Source of the DNA: Pseudomonas benzenivorans
Lineage (GTDB): Bacteria > Pseudomonadota > Gammaproteobacteria > Pseudomonadales > Pseudomonadaceae
Direction: 5' to 3'
Assembly (NCBI RefSeq): GCF_900100495.1
Contig: NZ_FNCT01000003.1
Span: forward strand, 292,295 to 356,294
DNA length: 64,000 bases
Both the position numbers and the translations under genes were made by a program. Shown one piece after another: positions 51,120-61,542 of this stretch. The notes under the pieces were generated by a model. That model made no database searches. It saw only the letters and a list, made by a program, of their open reading frames with translations, and was not told the DNA's origin. Each line of letters starts with the position of its first letter. Within the stretch, counting starts at the first letter, position 1.

Positions 51120-52202
51120 ATGAGCAAACAGATTCTGGTACTCCCCGGCGACGGCATCGGCCCGGAAATCATGGCCGAGGCGGTCAAGGTGCTGCGGCTG
51201 GCCAACGACAAATACGGCCTGGGCTTCGAACTGTCGTTCGACGAACTGGGCGGCGCCGCCTACGACAAGTATGGCGTGCCGCTGGCCGACGAGACCCTGG
51301 CGCGCGCCCGTGCTGCCGATGCCATCCTGCTCGGTGCGGTCGGCGGCCCCAAGTGGGACGCCATCGACCCGGCCCTGCGTCCGGAGCGCGGCCTGTTGAA
51401 GATCCGTTCGCAGCTCGGTCTGTTCGCCAACCTGCGCCCGGCCATCCTCTACCCGCAGCTGGCGGATGCTTCCAGCCTGAAGCCGGAAGTGGTCGCCGGC
51501 CTGGATATCCTCATCGTTCGCGAGCTGACCGGCGGCATCTACTTCGGCCAGCCGCGCGAAAGCAAGGTGTTGGAGAGTGGCGAGCGCATGGCCTACGACA
51601 CCCTGCCGTACAGCGAGAGCGAGATCCGCCGCATCGCCCGGGTCGGCTTCGACATGGCCCGCGTGCGTGGCAAGAAGCTGTGTTCGGTGGACAAGGCCAA
51701 CGTGCTGGCCTCCAGCCAGCTGTGGCGCGCGGTGGTCGAGGAAGTGGCCAAGGACTATCCGGACGTCGAGCTGAGCCATATGTATGTGGATAACGCGGCG
51801 ATGCAGTTGGTGCGCGCACCCAAGCAGTTCGACGTGATGGTCACCGACAACATGTTCGGCGACATTCTGTCGGATGAGGCTTCCATGCTCACCGGTTCCA
51901 TTGGCATGCTGCCCTCGGCGTCGCTGGATGCCAACAACAAGGGCATGTACGAGCCGTGCCACGGCAGCGCCCCGGACATCGCCGGGCAGGGTATCGCCAA
52001 CCCGCTGGCGACCATCCTCTCGGTGTCGATGATGTTGCGTTACAGCCTCAACCAGGGCGCTGCTGCCGATGCCATCGAGCAGGCCGTGAGCAAGGTGCTG
52101 GACCAGGGGCTGCGCACCGGCGACATCCATTCTGTCGGTACGACCAAGGTCGGTACCGCGGCCATGGGTGATGCGGTGGCCTCCGCGCTGCGTAGTCTGT
52201 AA
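51120..52202 (+). CDS. leuB: 3-isopropylmalate dehydrogenase
   Basis: A 360-residue NAD-dependent beta-decarboxylating dehydrogenase producing 2-ketoisocaproate. Motifs are [24 protein letters not shown] and [21 protein letters not shown], plus the metal and NAD region [20 protein letters not shown] and [27 protein letters not shown] precedes the ATG. Confidence 0.97.
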   Translation: MSKQILVLPGDGIGPEIMAEAVKVLRLANDKYGLGFELSFDELGGAAYDKYGVPLADETLARARAADAILLGAVGGPKWDAIDPALRPERGLLKIRSQLGLFANLRPAILYPQLADASSLKPEVVAGLDILIVRELTGGIYFGQPRESKVLESGERMAYDTLPYSESEIRRIARVGFDMARVRGKKLCSVDKANVLASSQLWRAVVEEVAKDYPDVELSHMYVDNAAMQLVRAPKQFDVMVTDNMFGDILSDEASMLTGSIGMLPSASLDANNKGMYEPCHGSAPDIAGQGIANPLATILSVSMMLRYSLNQGAAADAIEQAVSKVLDQGLRTGDIHSVGTTKVGTAAMGDAVASALRSL

Positions 52203-52257
52203 TCTTTCGGATCCGCCGGGGCGGTTCCGGCGGTCTGTTCATATAGGTGTAGTGGTT

Positions 52258-53370
52258 ATGAAACGTGTAGGTCTGATCGGTTGGCGTGGCATGGTCGGTT
52301 CCGTGCTGATGCAGCGCATGCTGGAAGAACAGGATTTCGACTTGATCGAGCCGGTGTTCTTCACCACCTCCAATGTGGGAGGGCAGGGCCCGGCCATTGG
52401 CAAGGACATCGCGCCGCTGAAGGACGCCTACAGCATCGACGAGCTGAAAGGCCTGGACGTGATCCTCACTTGCCAGGGCGGCGACTACACCAGCGAGGTC
52501 TTCCCCAAGCTGCGCGAGGCGGGCTGGAAGGGTTACTGGATCGATGCCGCGTCCTCGCTGCGCATGGCCGATGACGCGGTGATCGTGCTGGACCCGGTCA
52601 ACCGCAAGGTGATCGACCAGCAACTGGATGCCGGCACCAAGAACTACATCGGCGGCAACTGCACCGTCAGCCTGATGCTGATGGCCCTGGGCGGCCTCTA
52701 CGAAGCCGGTCTGGTCGAGTGGATGAGCGCCATGACCTATCAGGCGGCGAGTGGCGCCGGTGCACAGAATATGCGCGAGCTGATCAAACAGATGGGCGCG
52801 ATCAACGGTGCGGTGGCCGACGACCTGGCCAATCCGGCCAGTGCCATCCTGGATATCGACCGCAAGGTGGCCGAAGCCATGCGTGGCGAGGCTTTCCCGG
52901 TGGACAACTTCGGCGTGCCGCTGGCCGGCAGCCTGATTCCCTACATCGACAAGGAGCTGCCCAACGGGCAGAGCCGCGAAGAGTGGAAGGCCCAGGCGGA
53001 AACTAACAAGATTCTCGGCCGCTTCAAGAGCCCGATCCCGGTCGATGGCATCTGCGTGCGCATCGGCGCCATGCGTTGCCACAGCCAGGCGCTGACCATC
53101 AAGCTGAACAAGGACGTGCCGCTGTCGGACATCGAAGGCCTGATCAGTCAGCACAATCCCTGGGTCAAGCTGGTGCCGAACCAGCGCGACCTCAGCATGC
53201 GCGAGCTGAGCCCGACCGCAGTGACCGGCACCCTCAGCGTACCGGTCGGTCGCCTGCGCAAGCTAAATATGGGCTCGCAGTATCTGGGCGCCTTCACTGT
53301 CGGCGACCAGTTGCTGTGGGGCGCCGCCGAGCCGCTGCGGCGCATGCTGCGAATCCTGCTGGAGCGTTGA
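52258..53370 (+). CDS. asd: Aspartate-semialdehyde dehydrogenase
   Basis: A 370-residue NADPH enzyme reducing aspartyl phosphate to aspartate semialdehyde for lysine, threonine, methionine and diaminopimelate. [18 protein letters not shown] is the cofactor loop, [12 protein letters not shown] holds the catalytic Cys, and [11 protein letters not shown] and [16 protein letters not shown] are substrate-site blocks with the catalytic His. It is of the gammaproteobacterial type. Its paralogue usg follows 159 bases later. Confidence 0.97.
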   Translation: MKRVGLIGWRGMVGSVLMQRMLEEQDFDLIEPVFFTTSNVGGQGPAIGKDIAPLKDAYSIDELKGLDVILTCQGGDYTSEVFPKLREAGWKGYWIDAASSLRMADDAVIVLDPVNRKVIDQQLDAGTKNYIGGNCTVSLMLMALGGLYEAGLVEWMSAMTYQAASGAGAQNMRELIKQMGAINGAVADDLANPASAILDIDRKVAEAMRGEAFPVDNFGVPLAGSLIPYIDKELPNGQSREEWKAQAETNKILGRFKSPIPVDGICVRIGAMRCHSQALTIKLNKDVPLSDIEGLISQHNPWVKLVPNQRDLSMRELSPTAVTGTLSVPVGRLRKLNMGSQYLGAFTVGDQLLWGAAEPLRRMLRILLER

Positions 53371-53529
53371 TAGCGGGCGATTGGTTCCGGCCAGTCGCGC
53401 CGAGTTGCACACAGAGGAGCGAGTTGCACGGGTGGTCGAGGCTTCTGGTCGATCACTGGTCGGCTCGCTCCTTTGCATTTGTCGACCCCGGCTATACAGT
53501 GCTGGGCTTATTTCGTCAGAAGCATTCCC
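53371..53529. other. asd-usg gap with candidate promoter
   Basis: No gene. Contains a direct repeat-like GAGCGAGTTGCAC/GCCGAGTTGCAC pair and a TATACA box (GGCTATACAGTG, about 53490-53500) some 30 bases before usg that could be its -10 element. Confidence 0.35.
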
Positions 53530-54540
53530 ATGACCCGTACCTTTGATATTGCCGTGATCGGTGCCACCGGTAGCATCGGCGAAACCCTCGTGCAGTTGCT
53601 CGAAGAGCGCGAATTTCCCGTGGCCAACCTGCATCTACTCGCCAGTGGCGAGTCGGCCGGTCACTCGCTTGCGTTCAAAGGCAAGAATCTGCGGGTGCGA
53701 GCGCTGGAGTCCTTCGATTTTGCCAGCGTGCAGTTGACGTTCTTCGCGGCGGGTGAGGCAGTGACCCGGGAGCATGCCGAGCGGGCGCGCGTTGCTGGCT
53801 GCGCATTGATCGATCTGGCCGCGGCGCTGCCGGCGCAGCAGGCACCGCGGGTGGTGCCCGAAGTGAACGCAGACGTGCTCGCGAGGCTGTCCGCGCCTTA
53901 TCAGCTGACCAGCCCGAGCGCCCCGGCAATTGCCGTGGCGCTGGTGCTGGCGGCACTGCGCGAGCAGATAAAGGTGCGGCGCGTGGCGCTCACCGCCTGT
54001 CTGGCGGTATCCAATCGCGGGCGTGCAGGCGTGGCCGAGTTGGCGCGGCAAACCGCCGAACTGCTTAACGGGCGCTCTTTCGAGCCGCGCTTGTTCGACC
54101 GGCAAGTCGCATTCAATCTGTTGGCCCAAGTCGATTCGCCGGATGACAGTGGTCATGGTGTGTTGGAGCGGCGTGTGGTCGGCGAGCTGAAAGAACTGCT
54201 CGATGCGCCGCAATTGATGGTGTCGGCCAGCTGCGTGCAGGCGCCGGTGTTCTTTGGCGACAGCCTCAGCCTGTCGCTGCAGGCAGATGCAGCGGTGGAC
54301 CTGCAGGCGATCTGCGCGGCTTTGCAGGCGGCGCCAGCCCTCGAATATGTCGAGCCGGGCGATTACCCGACGGTGGTGGGCGATGCGGTCGGCCAGGACG
54401 CGGTGTATGTCGGCCGGGTCCGCGGTGGGTTGGACGATCCGACGGAACTCAATTTGTGGATTGCGTCTGATAATGTAAGAAAAGGCGCCGCCCTGAATGC
54501 TGTGCAGTTAGCCGAGTTATTGATAAAACACTATCTGTAA
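53530..54540 (+). CDS. usg: Asd-like paralogue without catalytic cysteine (Usg)
   Basis: A 336-residue protein homologous to aspartate-semialdehyde dehydrogenase. IAVIGATGSIGETLVQLLEE is the intact Rossmann loop. Where Asd has its N-x-C-T/S catalytic block, this protein reads LTSPSAPAIAVALVLAAL, so the nucleophile is missing and oxidoreductase activity is unlikely. The C-terminal dimerisation half is preserved. This is the Usg type found upstream of truA in enterobacteria and between asd and fimV in Pseudomonas. Role unknown, perhaps structural or regulatory. Confidence 0.92.
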   Translation: MTRTFDIAVIGATGSIGETLVQLLEEREFPVANLHLLASGESAGHSLAFKGKNLRVRALESFDFASVQLTFFAAGEAVTREHAERARVAGCALIDLAAALPAQQAPRVVPEVNADVLARLSAPYQLTSPSAPAIAVALVLAALREQIKVRRVALTACLAVSNRGRAGVAELARQTAELLNGRSFEPRLFDRQVAFNLLAQVDSPDDSGHGVLERRVVGELKELLDAPQLMVSASCVQAPVFFGDSLSLSLQADAAVDLQAICAALQAAPALEYVEPGDYPTVVGDAVGQDAVYVGRVRGGLDDPTELNLWIASDNVRKGAALNAVQLAELLIKHYL

Positions 54541-54695
54541 AAGATACTTACCCGGAAATTTGAAGAATCTTTCGAGCTTGGCAATACTGGCTCAGTTGAT
54601 TGCTGGATGGGGAGCTGCCTTCGGGCGGATGCAGGCAGCAATGATCAAGACCCGCTCGCATGCCGAGAAAAAAAGATAAAACAAGGGATAACGCT

Positions 54696-57578
54696 ATGGT
54701 TCGGCTTCGCAAACTGGTGCTGGCAATCGCAACTGCTTCGGCGCTGTCCTCCGGTATGGCGCACGCGCTAGGGCTGGGTGAAGTGACCCTGCAATCGGCG
54801 CTGAATCAACCGTTGGTGGCTGAAATCGAATTGTTGGAGGTGCGCGACCTGGCCTCCGATGAGGTGCTGCCGAGCCTGGCATCCCCGGATGAATTCACCA
54901 AGGCCGGCGTCGACCGCCAGTATTTTCTGACCGACCTCAAGTTCACGCCGGTGCTGAAGCCGAATGGCAAGAGCGTCATTCGCGTGACCTCGAGCAAGCC
55001 GGTGCGCGAGCCTTACCTGAATTTCCTGGTCGAGGTGCTGTGGCCGAACGGTCGCCTGCTGCGTGAGTACACGCTGCTGCTGGATCCGCCATTGTATTCG
55101 CCGCAAACCACAGCCGCGGCCGCTGCGCAGTTGCCGGTCGCGGCACCGGCCGTGCGCCCGATGACCACTCCTGCGCCGCGCCCGGCAACGCAAGCCAGTG
55201 CTCCCGCGCCGCTCCCTGCGACCACCGCGGCCAGCGCATCGGCGGCTGACCAATACACCACCACGGCCAACGACACGCTCTGGGATATCGCCCAGCGTGT
55301 GCGTGGCACGGCCAGCGTGCATCAAACCATGCTGGCCATCCAGGATCTGAATCCGGATGCCTTTATCGCCGGCAATATCAATCGTCTGAAAAGTGGCCAG
55401 GTGCTGCGCTTGCCGGATGAGCAACAGATTGGCGGCCGTGATCAGGCCGAAGCCATCGCCCAGGTTGCTGCACAGAACGCCGCCTGGCGCGAAGGGCGCG
55501 GTGTCGCTGCCGCGGCACGCCAGTTGGATGCGACCAAACGCAGTGTCGCGGGGGCCGCTCCGGCCGAAGCGAAAACCCAGGACAGCCTGAAGCTGGTTTC
55601 AGCCGATACCGGCAAGGCGACCAGCGGCAGCGACGCGGGGGCCGCCGACAGCAAGGCGCTGACCGACAAACTGGCCGTGACCCAGGAAAGCCTGGACTCC
55701 ACCCGTCGCGAGAATGAAGAACTGAAAAGCCGCATGGGCGATCTGCAGGGGCAGCTCGATAAGTTGCAGCGCTTGATTCAGCTCAAAGACGATCAACTGG
55801 CCAAGCTGCAAGCCGAGCTCGCTACCCCAGAGCAGGCGCAGGCGCCGGCCGAGGCGCCACCGGCTGGGCCAGCCGCCGAGACACCCGCCGCGCCAGTAAA
55901 GGCGGCGCCGGCCGAAGAGCCCCAGGCCGCGGATGCCGAAACGCCCGACTACAACTACAGTGAGGAACCGGGGGGCGCGCCCGCCCCGGCAGCACCAACC
56001 GACACCCAGCAGCCGGCCTCTCAGCCGGCTGTCGCCGTTGAGCCGACAGCCCCGGCGGCTGCCGCGAAGAAACCGGCGGCTCCGGCTCCGGCGCCGAAGG
56101 CGCCAGCCGCAGCCCCGGCGCCGACAGCCGAAGAGCCACCACAGCTCAGCCTATTCGACGAACTGCTGGCCAATCCCATGCTCTTGGGGATCGCCGGTGG
56201 CGGCACTTTGTTGGTGCTGCTGATCGGTCTGATGATGCTGTCGCGGCGTAATGCACTTAAAGAAGCCGAGCAGCAGGAGAGCCTGGTTGGCGAGGCTGCC
56301 GAGGGCGGCTTCGATGCCGATATGCAGCTGCCGGCCGAGAGCTTTGGCAGCCTCCCGGGCGATCTGGCCGAGGATGCCGCCACGGCTGCGCCAGGCGAGG
56401 AGCGAGTGACTGCGCAGACCGGCGATGCGCTGGGCGAGGCCGATATCTATATCGCCTACGGCCGCTTCAATCAGGCTGCCGAGCTGCTGCAGAACGCCAT
56501 CGATGAGGAGCCCCAGCGCAGCGACCTGCGACTCAAGCTGATGGAGGTCCAGGCCGAGCTGGGCGACCGCGAAGGCTTTGCCCGCCAGGAAAGCGAACTG
56601 CGTGAAATCGGCGGTGCTGCGGAGAAGGTCGAGCAGCTCAAGGCCAAGTACCCGGCTATGGTGGCTTTCGCCGCTGCCGGCATGGCCGCGGCTGCTACCA
56701 GCACCGACGATGAGCTGGGCAGCTTCAGCCTGGACGATCTGATGCTCGAGGACGAGCCGGCTCAGCCCGCTGCAGTGCCGGGTGATCTGGATGACGCATT
56801 CGACTTGAGCCTGGATGAGCTTGAGTCCGATCTGGATCGTGATCTGCAGGCCGTTGGCGATAACGCATCGCTAAGCGACCTGGACAGCCTGTCACTGGAT
56901 GACCTTTCGCTGGACGCTGATCTTGAGCTCGAAAAGCCAGTCGAGCCGGTCGTGAGTAAAGACGACGAATTGGATTTCGATCTCAGCCTTGGCGATGCCG
57001 CCGCCGATGACCTGACGTTGAGCGATGATCTGGCTGACTTCAGCCTGGATCTGGATAACCAGGGTGCTCCGGCCGCCAGCGAGGAAGACGAGTTCCTGCT
57101 GAGCCTGGATGACGAGCCGAGTGCTGCGCCGGCCGGCGATGAGCTGGCGGGCTTGAGTCTCGAGCTGCCGGGCGACGATGCTGACGGCGCGTTCGATCTG
57201 CCAGCCGATTTCGATCTGTCGCTGGGTGACGAGCTTCCGGGTGACTCGGGTAGCGACAGTTTCGCGACTCAGCTCGAGGAGGTGACTGCGGAACTGGATC
57301 AGTTGGCCAATAGCCTGGAGCAACCTGTGGCAGTCGATGAGCCGAGCGAGCCTGCGCCGGCCGGTGCGCCGCGGACGGCGGGCATGGATCTGGATGGCGA
57401 CGATGATTTCGACTTCCTCTCGGGGACCGATGAAACTGCGACCAAGCTCGATTTGGCGCGCGCTTATATCGATATGGGCGACACCGAGGGTGCCCGTGAC
57501 ATCCTCGACGAAGTGATCGCCGAAGGTAACGATGATCAGCAGCAGGAAGCGCGCGAGCTGATCACTAAATTGGTCTGA
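54696..57578 (+). CDS. fimV: FimV, type IV pilus/polar hub protein
   Basis: A 960-residue inner-membrane protein. It has a signal peptide to about MAHA (residue 24) and a FimV N-terminal domain starting LGLGEVTLQSALNQPLVAEIEL. A LysM peptidoglycan-binding module lies near 184-240 (DTLWDIAQRV to LKSGQVLRLP), then a short coiled coil, a Pro/Ala-rich linker and one membrane helix near 496-516. A very acidic, repetitive cytoplasmic part (LSLDDLxLD motifs) follows, with the terminal TPR-like ARAYIDMGDTEGARDILDEV. It localises pilus and chemosensory machinery and activates CyaB in P. aeruginosa. AAGGGATAACGCT precedes the chosen ATG. truA begins 4 bases after its stop. Confidence 0.95.
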   Translation: MVRLRKLVLAIATASALSSGMAHALGLGEVTLQSALNQPLVAEIELLEVRDLASDEVLPSLASPDEFTKAGVDRQYFLTDLKFTPVLKPNGKSVIRVTSSKPVREPYLNFLVEVLWPNGRLLREYTLLLDPPLYSPQTTAAAAAQLPVAAPAVRPMTTPAPRPATQASAPAPLPATTAASASAADQYTTTANDTLWDIAQRVRGTASVHQTMLAIQDLNPDAFIAGNINRLKSGQVLRLPDEQQIGGRDQAEAIAQVAAQNAAWREGRGVAAAARQLDATKRSVAGAAPAEAKTQDSLKLVSADTGKATSGSDAGAADSKALTDKLAVTQESLDSTRRENEELKSRMGDLQGQLDKLQRLIQLKDDQLAKLQAELATPEQAQAPAEAPPAGPAAETPAAPVKAAPAEEPQAADAETPDYNYSEEPGGAPAPAAPTDTQQPASQPAVAVEPTAPAAAAKKPAAPAPAPKAPAAAPAPTAEEPPQLSLFDELLANPMLLGIAGGGTLLVLLIGLMMLSRRNALKEAEQQESLVGEAAEGGFDADMQLPAESFGSLPGDLAEDAATAAPGEERVTAQTGDALGEADIYIAYGRFNQAAELLQNAIDEEPQRSDLRLKLMEVQAELGDREGFARQESELREIGGAAEKVEQLKAKYPAMVAFAAAGMAAAATSTDDELGSFSLDDLMLEDEPAQPAAVPGDLDDAFDLSLDELESDLDRDLQAVGDNASLSDLDSLSLDDLSLDADLELEKPVEPVVSKDDELDFDLSLGDAAADDLTLSDDLADFSLDLDNQGAPAASEEDEFLLSLDDEPSAAPAGDELAGLSLELPGDDADGAFDLPADFDLSLGDELPGDSGSDSFATQLEEVTAELDQLANSLEQPVAVDEPSEPAPAGAPRTAGMDLDGDDDFDFLSGTDETATKLDLARAYIDMGDTEGARDILDEVIAEGNDDQQQEARELITKLV

Positions 57579-57581
57579 TAC

Positions 57582-58448
57582 ATGCCTGATGCCTCACCTA
57601 CAGCGGCAGCCGAAACGGCTGCCGTTGGCTTTTTCAGAGTCGCCCTCGGTGTCGAATACAAGGGCTCGCGCTACCGCGGCTTTCAGCGCCAGCGCGCCGG
57701 TGTGCCGTCGATCCAGGAATCCCTGGAGAAGGCCCTGTGCAAGGTCGCCGGGGGCGTGCCGGTGACCCTCAGTTGTGCTGGGCGTACCGACGCCTTGGTG
57801 CACGCCAGTGCCCAGGTCGTGCACTTCGACACGCCGGTCGCGCGCTCCATGCATTCCTGGATCATGGGCGCCAACATGAACCTGCCGAGCGACATCAGCG
57901 TGACCTGGGCAAAGCTCATGCCGGCGCATTTCGACGCGCGTTTCTGCGCCATGGCCCGGCGCTACCGCTATGTGATCTACAATGACCAGATCCGCCCGGC
58001 GCACATGGCCGAGGAGGTCACCTGGAACCATCGGCCGCTGGATGTCGAACTGATGCGCGAGGCGGCCAGAGTCCTGGTCGGCACCCATGACTTCAGTGCC
58101 TTTCGGGCGCGCCAGTGCCAGGCCAAATCGCCGATCAAGACCGTTCACCACTTGCACTTGCTCGAGCATGGCCGGTTCATCGTCCTGGATATCCGTGCCA
58201 ATGCCTTCCTGCACCATATGGTGCGCAACATCGCCGGGGTGCTGATGACCATCGGTGCCGGCGAGCGGCCGGTGGAGTGGGCGCGCGAGGTGCTGGAGAC
58301 GCGGGTGCGGCGCACTGGCGGCGTCACCGCGCACCCGTATGGCCTATATCTGGTGCAAGTCGACTATCCCGCGGAGTTCGACTTACCCAAGCGCTATCTC
58401 GGGCCGCACTTTCTCTCCGGTCTGCCGGATGTGGCGGCTGACGCCTAG
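57582..58448 (+). CDS. truA: tRNA pseudouridine(38-40) synthase
   Basis: A 288-residue enzyme converting U38-40 in the anticodon arm. The catalytic Asp is in CAGRTDALVHASAQVVHF; the usual Gly after DA is Leu here, but the GRTD core is intact. YRYVIYNDQIRPAHM and NAFLHHMVRNIAGVLMTIG are further conserved blocks. A 15-residue Ala-rich N-terminus precedes the first strand. Downstream of fimV with a 4-base gap. Confidence 0.96.
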   Translation: MPDASPTAAAETAAVGFFRVALGVEYKGSRYRGFQRQRAGVPSIQESLEKALCKVAGGVPVTLSCAGRTDALVHASAQVVHFDTPVARSMHSWIMGANMNLPSDISVTWAKLMPAHFDARFCAMARRYRYVIYNDQIRPAHMAEEVTWNHRPLDVELMREAARVLVGTHDFSAFRARQCQAKSPIKTVHHLHLLEHGRFIVLDIRANAFLHHMVRNIAGVLMTIGAGERPVEWAREVLETRVRRTGGVTAHPYGLYLVQVDYPAEFDLPKRYLGPHFLSGLPDVAADA

Positions 58449-58493
58449 AACGTCATTTGCTACCATCCGGCCTTTACTAGAGGTGCTCGCCAG

Positions 58494-59114
58494 TTGCCAG
58501 CCGTTCGCAGCAAAATCTGCGGGATTACCCGCATAGAAGACGCCCTGGTCGCCGCCGAGGCGGGCGCCGATGCAATCGGCCTGGTGTTCTACGCCAAGAG
58601 TCCGCGGGCGGTGAGTGTCCAGCAGGCGCGGGCGATCATTGCCGCGCTGCCACCGTTCGTGACCACGGTGGGCTTGTTTGTCGATCTGGGCCGTGGCGAG
58701 CTGAGCGAGATTCTCGAGGCCGTGCCGCTGGACTTGCTGCAGTTCCATGGTGACGAAGCGCCGGCCGCCTGCGAAGGCTTCGGGCGCCCCTATATCAAGG
58801 CGTTGCGGGTCAAGCCGGGGGACGACATCGCCGCTCGGGCCGAGCGCTACGGCAGTGCTTCGGGAATCCTGCTGGATACCTACGTGCCGGGCATTCCCGG
58901 TGGAACTGGGGCGGCGTTCGATTGGTCGCTGGTGCCGCAAGACCTGTGCAAGCCGATCATCCTGGCGGGTGGCCTGACGCCTGAGAACGTGCGTGACGCG
59001 ATCGAGCAGGTGCGTCCCTATGCGGTGGATGTCAGCGGCGGGGTCGAGTCCGGCAAGGGCATCAAGGATGCGCAAAAGATTCGTGCTTTCGTGCGCGCGG
59101 TCAGGGGGGGCTGA
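58494..59114 (+). CDS. trpF: Phosphoribosylanthranilate isomerase
   Basis: A 206-residue TIM-barrel enzyme of tryptophan synthesis. [17 protein letters not shown] has the catalytic Cys, LLQFHGDE is the central strand, [14 protein letters not shown] contains the catalytic Asp, and [10 protein letters not shown] and [15 protein letters not shown] bind phosphate. The start is a TTG (58494) after AGAGGTG; no ATG or GTG fits better, and it gives the family's normal N-terminus. Confidence 0.95.
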   Translation: MPAVRSKICGITRIEDALVAAEAGADAIGLVFYAKSPRAVSVQQARAIIAALPPFVTTVGLFVDLGRGELSEILEAVPLDLLQFHGDEAPAACEGFGRPYIKALRVKPGDDIAARAERYGSASGILLDTYVPGIPGGTGAAFDWSLVPQDLCKPIILAGGLTPENVRDAIEQVRPYAVDVSGGVESGKGIKDAQKIRAFVRAVRGG

Positions 59115-59353
59115 GGTCAAGTTCGGACGATGTGACGGCGTTGCCGGCTTGGCCGTCCATAACCCTGTTGCAGGTGCTGCAATGAACGCCTTTGGCGGTC
59201 GAGGCTAAGGTGGTGGGCTTTGTGCTTTATGGGTGGTTGCCCGGAGCAGGCGCCGGCCCCTGTTGAGACTGCACTCGTGAATTCGCTTGGATGTGCCGTT
59301 TGGGCCTGGCGCCGCAAGCACGTTCGAGCCTACAGCTGTGGAGAATGAAGAGC

Positions 59354-60238
59354 ATGAGCAACTGGTTGGTAGACAAACTGATCCCATCGATCATGCGTTC
59401 CGAGGCCAAGAAGAGTTCGGTGCCTGAGGGACTGTGGCACAAATGCCCGTCCTGCGATGCGGTGCTGTACAAGCCCGAGCTGGAGAAGACCCTGGATGTC
59501 TGCCCCAAATGTAACCATCACATGCGTATCGATGCGCGCACACGCCTGGACCTGTTCCTCGATGCCGAAGGTCGCGAGGAGCTTGGCGCCGACCTGGAAC
59601 CGGTCGATCGCCTGAAGTTCCGCGACAGCAAGCGGTACAAGGATCGCCTGGCCGGGGCGCAGAAGCAGACCGGCGAGAAGGACGCGCTGATCGCCATGCG
59701 CGGCGCCCTGGAAAAAATGCCGGTGGTGGCCTGTGCCTTCGAATTTTCTTTCATGGGCGGTTCGATGGGCGCGATCGTCGGCGAGCGCTTCGTGCGTGCG
59801 GCCAACGCAGCGCTGGAGCAGCGTTGCCCGTTGGTATGCTTCTCCGCCTCCGGTGGCGCACGCATGCAGGAAGCCTTGATCTCCCTGATGCAGATGGCCA
59901 AGACCTCCGCCGTGCTGGCACGCCTGCGTGAAGAGGGCGTGCCGTTCATCTCGGTGCTGACCGATCCGGTCTACGGCGGCGTTTCCGCCAGCCTGGCGAT
60001 GCTTGGCGATGTGATCGTCGCCGAGCCGCGCGCGCTGATCGGTTTCGCCGGCCCGCGGGTGATCGAGCAGACGGTGCGCGAGAAACTGCCGGAAGGGTTC
60101 CAGCGCAGTGAGTTCCTTCTCGAACACGGCGCCATCGACATGATCATCCCGCGTGCCGAATTGCGTCCGCGTCTGGCCAAGCTACTGGCGCAACTGATGC
60201 GCCTGCCATCGCCTGTCGCCTTGCCGGCCACTGCATGA
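59354..60238 (+). CDS. accD: Acetyl-CoA carboxylase carboxyltransferase subunit beta
   Basis: A 294-residue subunit. The four-cysteine zinc finger is C31PSC34 and C50PKC53, and the crotonase-like core has [39 protein letters not shown] and [17 protein letters not shown]. With AccA it transfers CO2 from biotin-carboxyl carrier to acetyl-CoA. The start MSNWLVDKL is the family start; the frame is open upstream without signal. The 239-base gap before it shows no gene. folC starts within its stop codon (ATGA). Confidence 0.97.
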   Translation: MSNWLVDKLIPSIMRSEAKKSSVPEGLWHKCPSCDAVLYKPELEKTLDVCPKCNHHMRIDARTRLDLFLDAEGREELGADLEPVDRLKFRDSKRYKDRLAGAQKQTGEKDALIAMRGALEKMPVVACAFEFSFMGGSMGAIVGERFVRAANAALEQRCPLVCFSASGGARMQEALISLMQMAKTSAVLARLREEGVPFISVLTDPVYGGVSASLAMLGDVIVAEPRALIGFAGPRVIEQTVREKLPEGFQRSEFLLEHGAIDMIIPRAELRPRLAKLLAQLMRLPSPVALPATA

Positions 60239-61542
60239 TCGAGCGTTCCCTGGCCGATTGGCTGGCGTATCTGGAGCAGCTGCATCCGTCCGCCATCGAC
60301 ATGGGCCTGGAGCGCTCCAGGGCGGTGGCGCAACGTCTAGGGCTGACCCGACCGGCGCCACGCGTCATCACCGTGACCGGCACCAACGGCAAGGGTTCGA
60401 CCTGTGCCTTTCTCGCCTCCTTGCTGCAGGAGCAGGGGCTCAAGGTCGGGGTATACAGTTCGCCTCACCTGCTGCGTTACAACGAGCGCGTACAAATCGC
60501 CGGCAGCGAGGCCAGCGATGCGCAGTTGTGCGCGGCGTTTGCTGCGGTCGAGGCGGCGCGCGGCGAGATTTCCCTGACCTACTTCGAGATGGGCACCCTG
60601 GCGGCCTTCTGGCTGTTCCAGCGGGCTGGCCTGGATGCCGCGGTGCTGGAGGTCGGGTTGGGCGGGCGGCTGGATGCGGTAAACCTGATCGACGCCGACC
60701 TCGCTCTGGTCACCAGCATCGGCCTCGATCACGCCGATTGGTTGGGTGATACCCGCGACTCGGTCGCCTTCGAGAAGGCCGGGATCTTTCGTCCCGGCAC
60801 ACCGGCTTTGTGTGGCGATCTCGACCCTCCCCAGACCTTGCTCGAGCAGTCGGCATTGCTGGGTGCGCCGCTATTCCTGCGTGGCCGCGACTACGACCTG
60901 GCCATCGCCGCGCGCGGCTGGTCCTGGCGCGGCGTGAATGGCAAGGGTGCTGTCTTGCGCCTGGAGCGCTTGCCGCTGCTCGATCTGCCGATGGAAAACG
61001 CCGCACTGGCCCTGCAGGCTTACGCCTTGCTGGATCTGCCCTGGCAGGAGGAGCGGATCGGCGAGGCCTTGTCGCGTACCCGGGTAACCGGTCGTCTGGA
61101 CCGTAGGGTGCTGAATTGGCAGGGTAAGTCACTCACATTGCTGCTGGATGTTGGGCATAATCCCCATGCCGCCGAGTACCTGGCGCGACGTTTGGCGGCC
61201 AGGCCGCTGGCGGGCAAGCGCCTGGCGGTATTCGGCTTGCTGGCCGACAAGGATTTGCCGGGGGTGGTGGCGCCCTTGCTGGGGGCGGTGGCGGAGTGGG
61301 CGGTGGCACCGCTGCCGACCAGCCGCACGCGTCCGGTGGGCGAGTTGCAGGCCCATCTGCACAATTGCGGCGCGCAGGTGACGGCCCATGCCGACGTGCA
61401 AGCGGCGCTGCAGGCCCAGTGTGCGCGGGCCTCGGCTGGAGATGAAATTCTGCTGTTTGGATCTTTTTACTGCGTGGCCGAGGCCCTGGACTGGCTGGCC
61501 CGCCATGCCATGGGGGATGTGCAGGATGGCTTTGCTGGATAA
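60235..61542 (+). CDS. folC: Bifunctional folylpolyglutamate/dihydrofolate synthase
   Basis: A 435-residue Mur-ligase-fold enzyme that adds glutamate to dihydropteroate and to folates. The P-loop is [45 protein letters not shown] (metal-binding) and [13 protein letters not shown] are diagnostic. [15 protein letters not shown] starts the C-terminal domain. The gene overlaps accD by four bases and dedD by 17 bases, so the three are coupled. Confidence 0.97.
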   Translation: MIERSLADWLAYLEQLHPSAIDMGLERSRAVAQRLGLTRPAPRVITVTGTNGKGSTCAFLASLLQEQGLKVGVYSSPHLLRYNERVQIAGSEASDAQLCAAFAAVEAARGEISLTYFEMGTLAAFWLFQRAGLDAAVLEVGLGGRLDAVNLIDADLALVTSIGLDHADWLGDTRDSVAFEKAGIFRPGTPALCGDLDPPQTLLEQSALLGAPLFLRGRDYDLAIAARGWSWRGVNGKGAVLRLERLPLLDLPMENAALALQAYALLDLPWQEERIGEALSRTRVTGRLDRRVLNWQGKSLTLLLDVGHNPHAAEYLARRLAARPLAGKRLAVFGLLADKDLPGVVAPLLGAVAEWAVAPLPTSRTRPVGELQAHLHNCGAQVTAHADVQAALQAQCARASAGDEILLFGSFYCVAEALDWLARHAMGDVQDGFAG

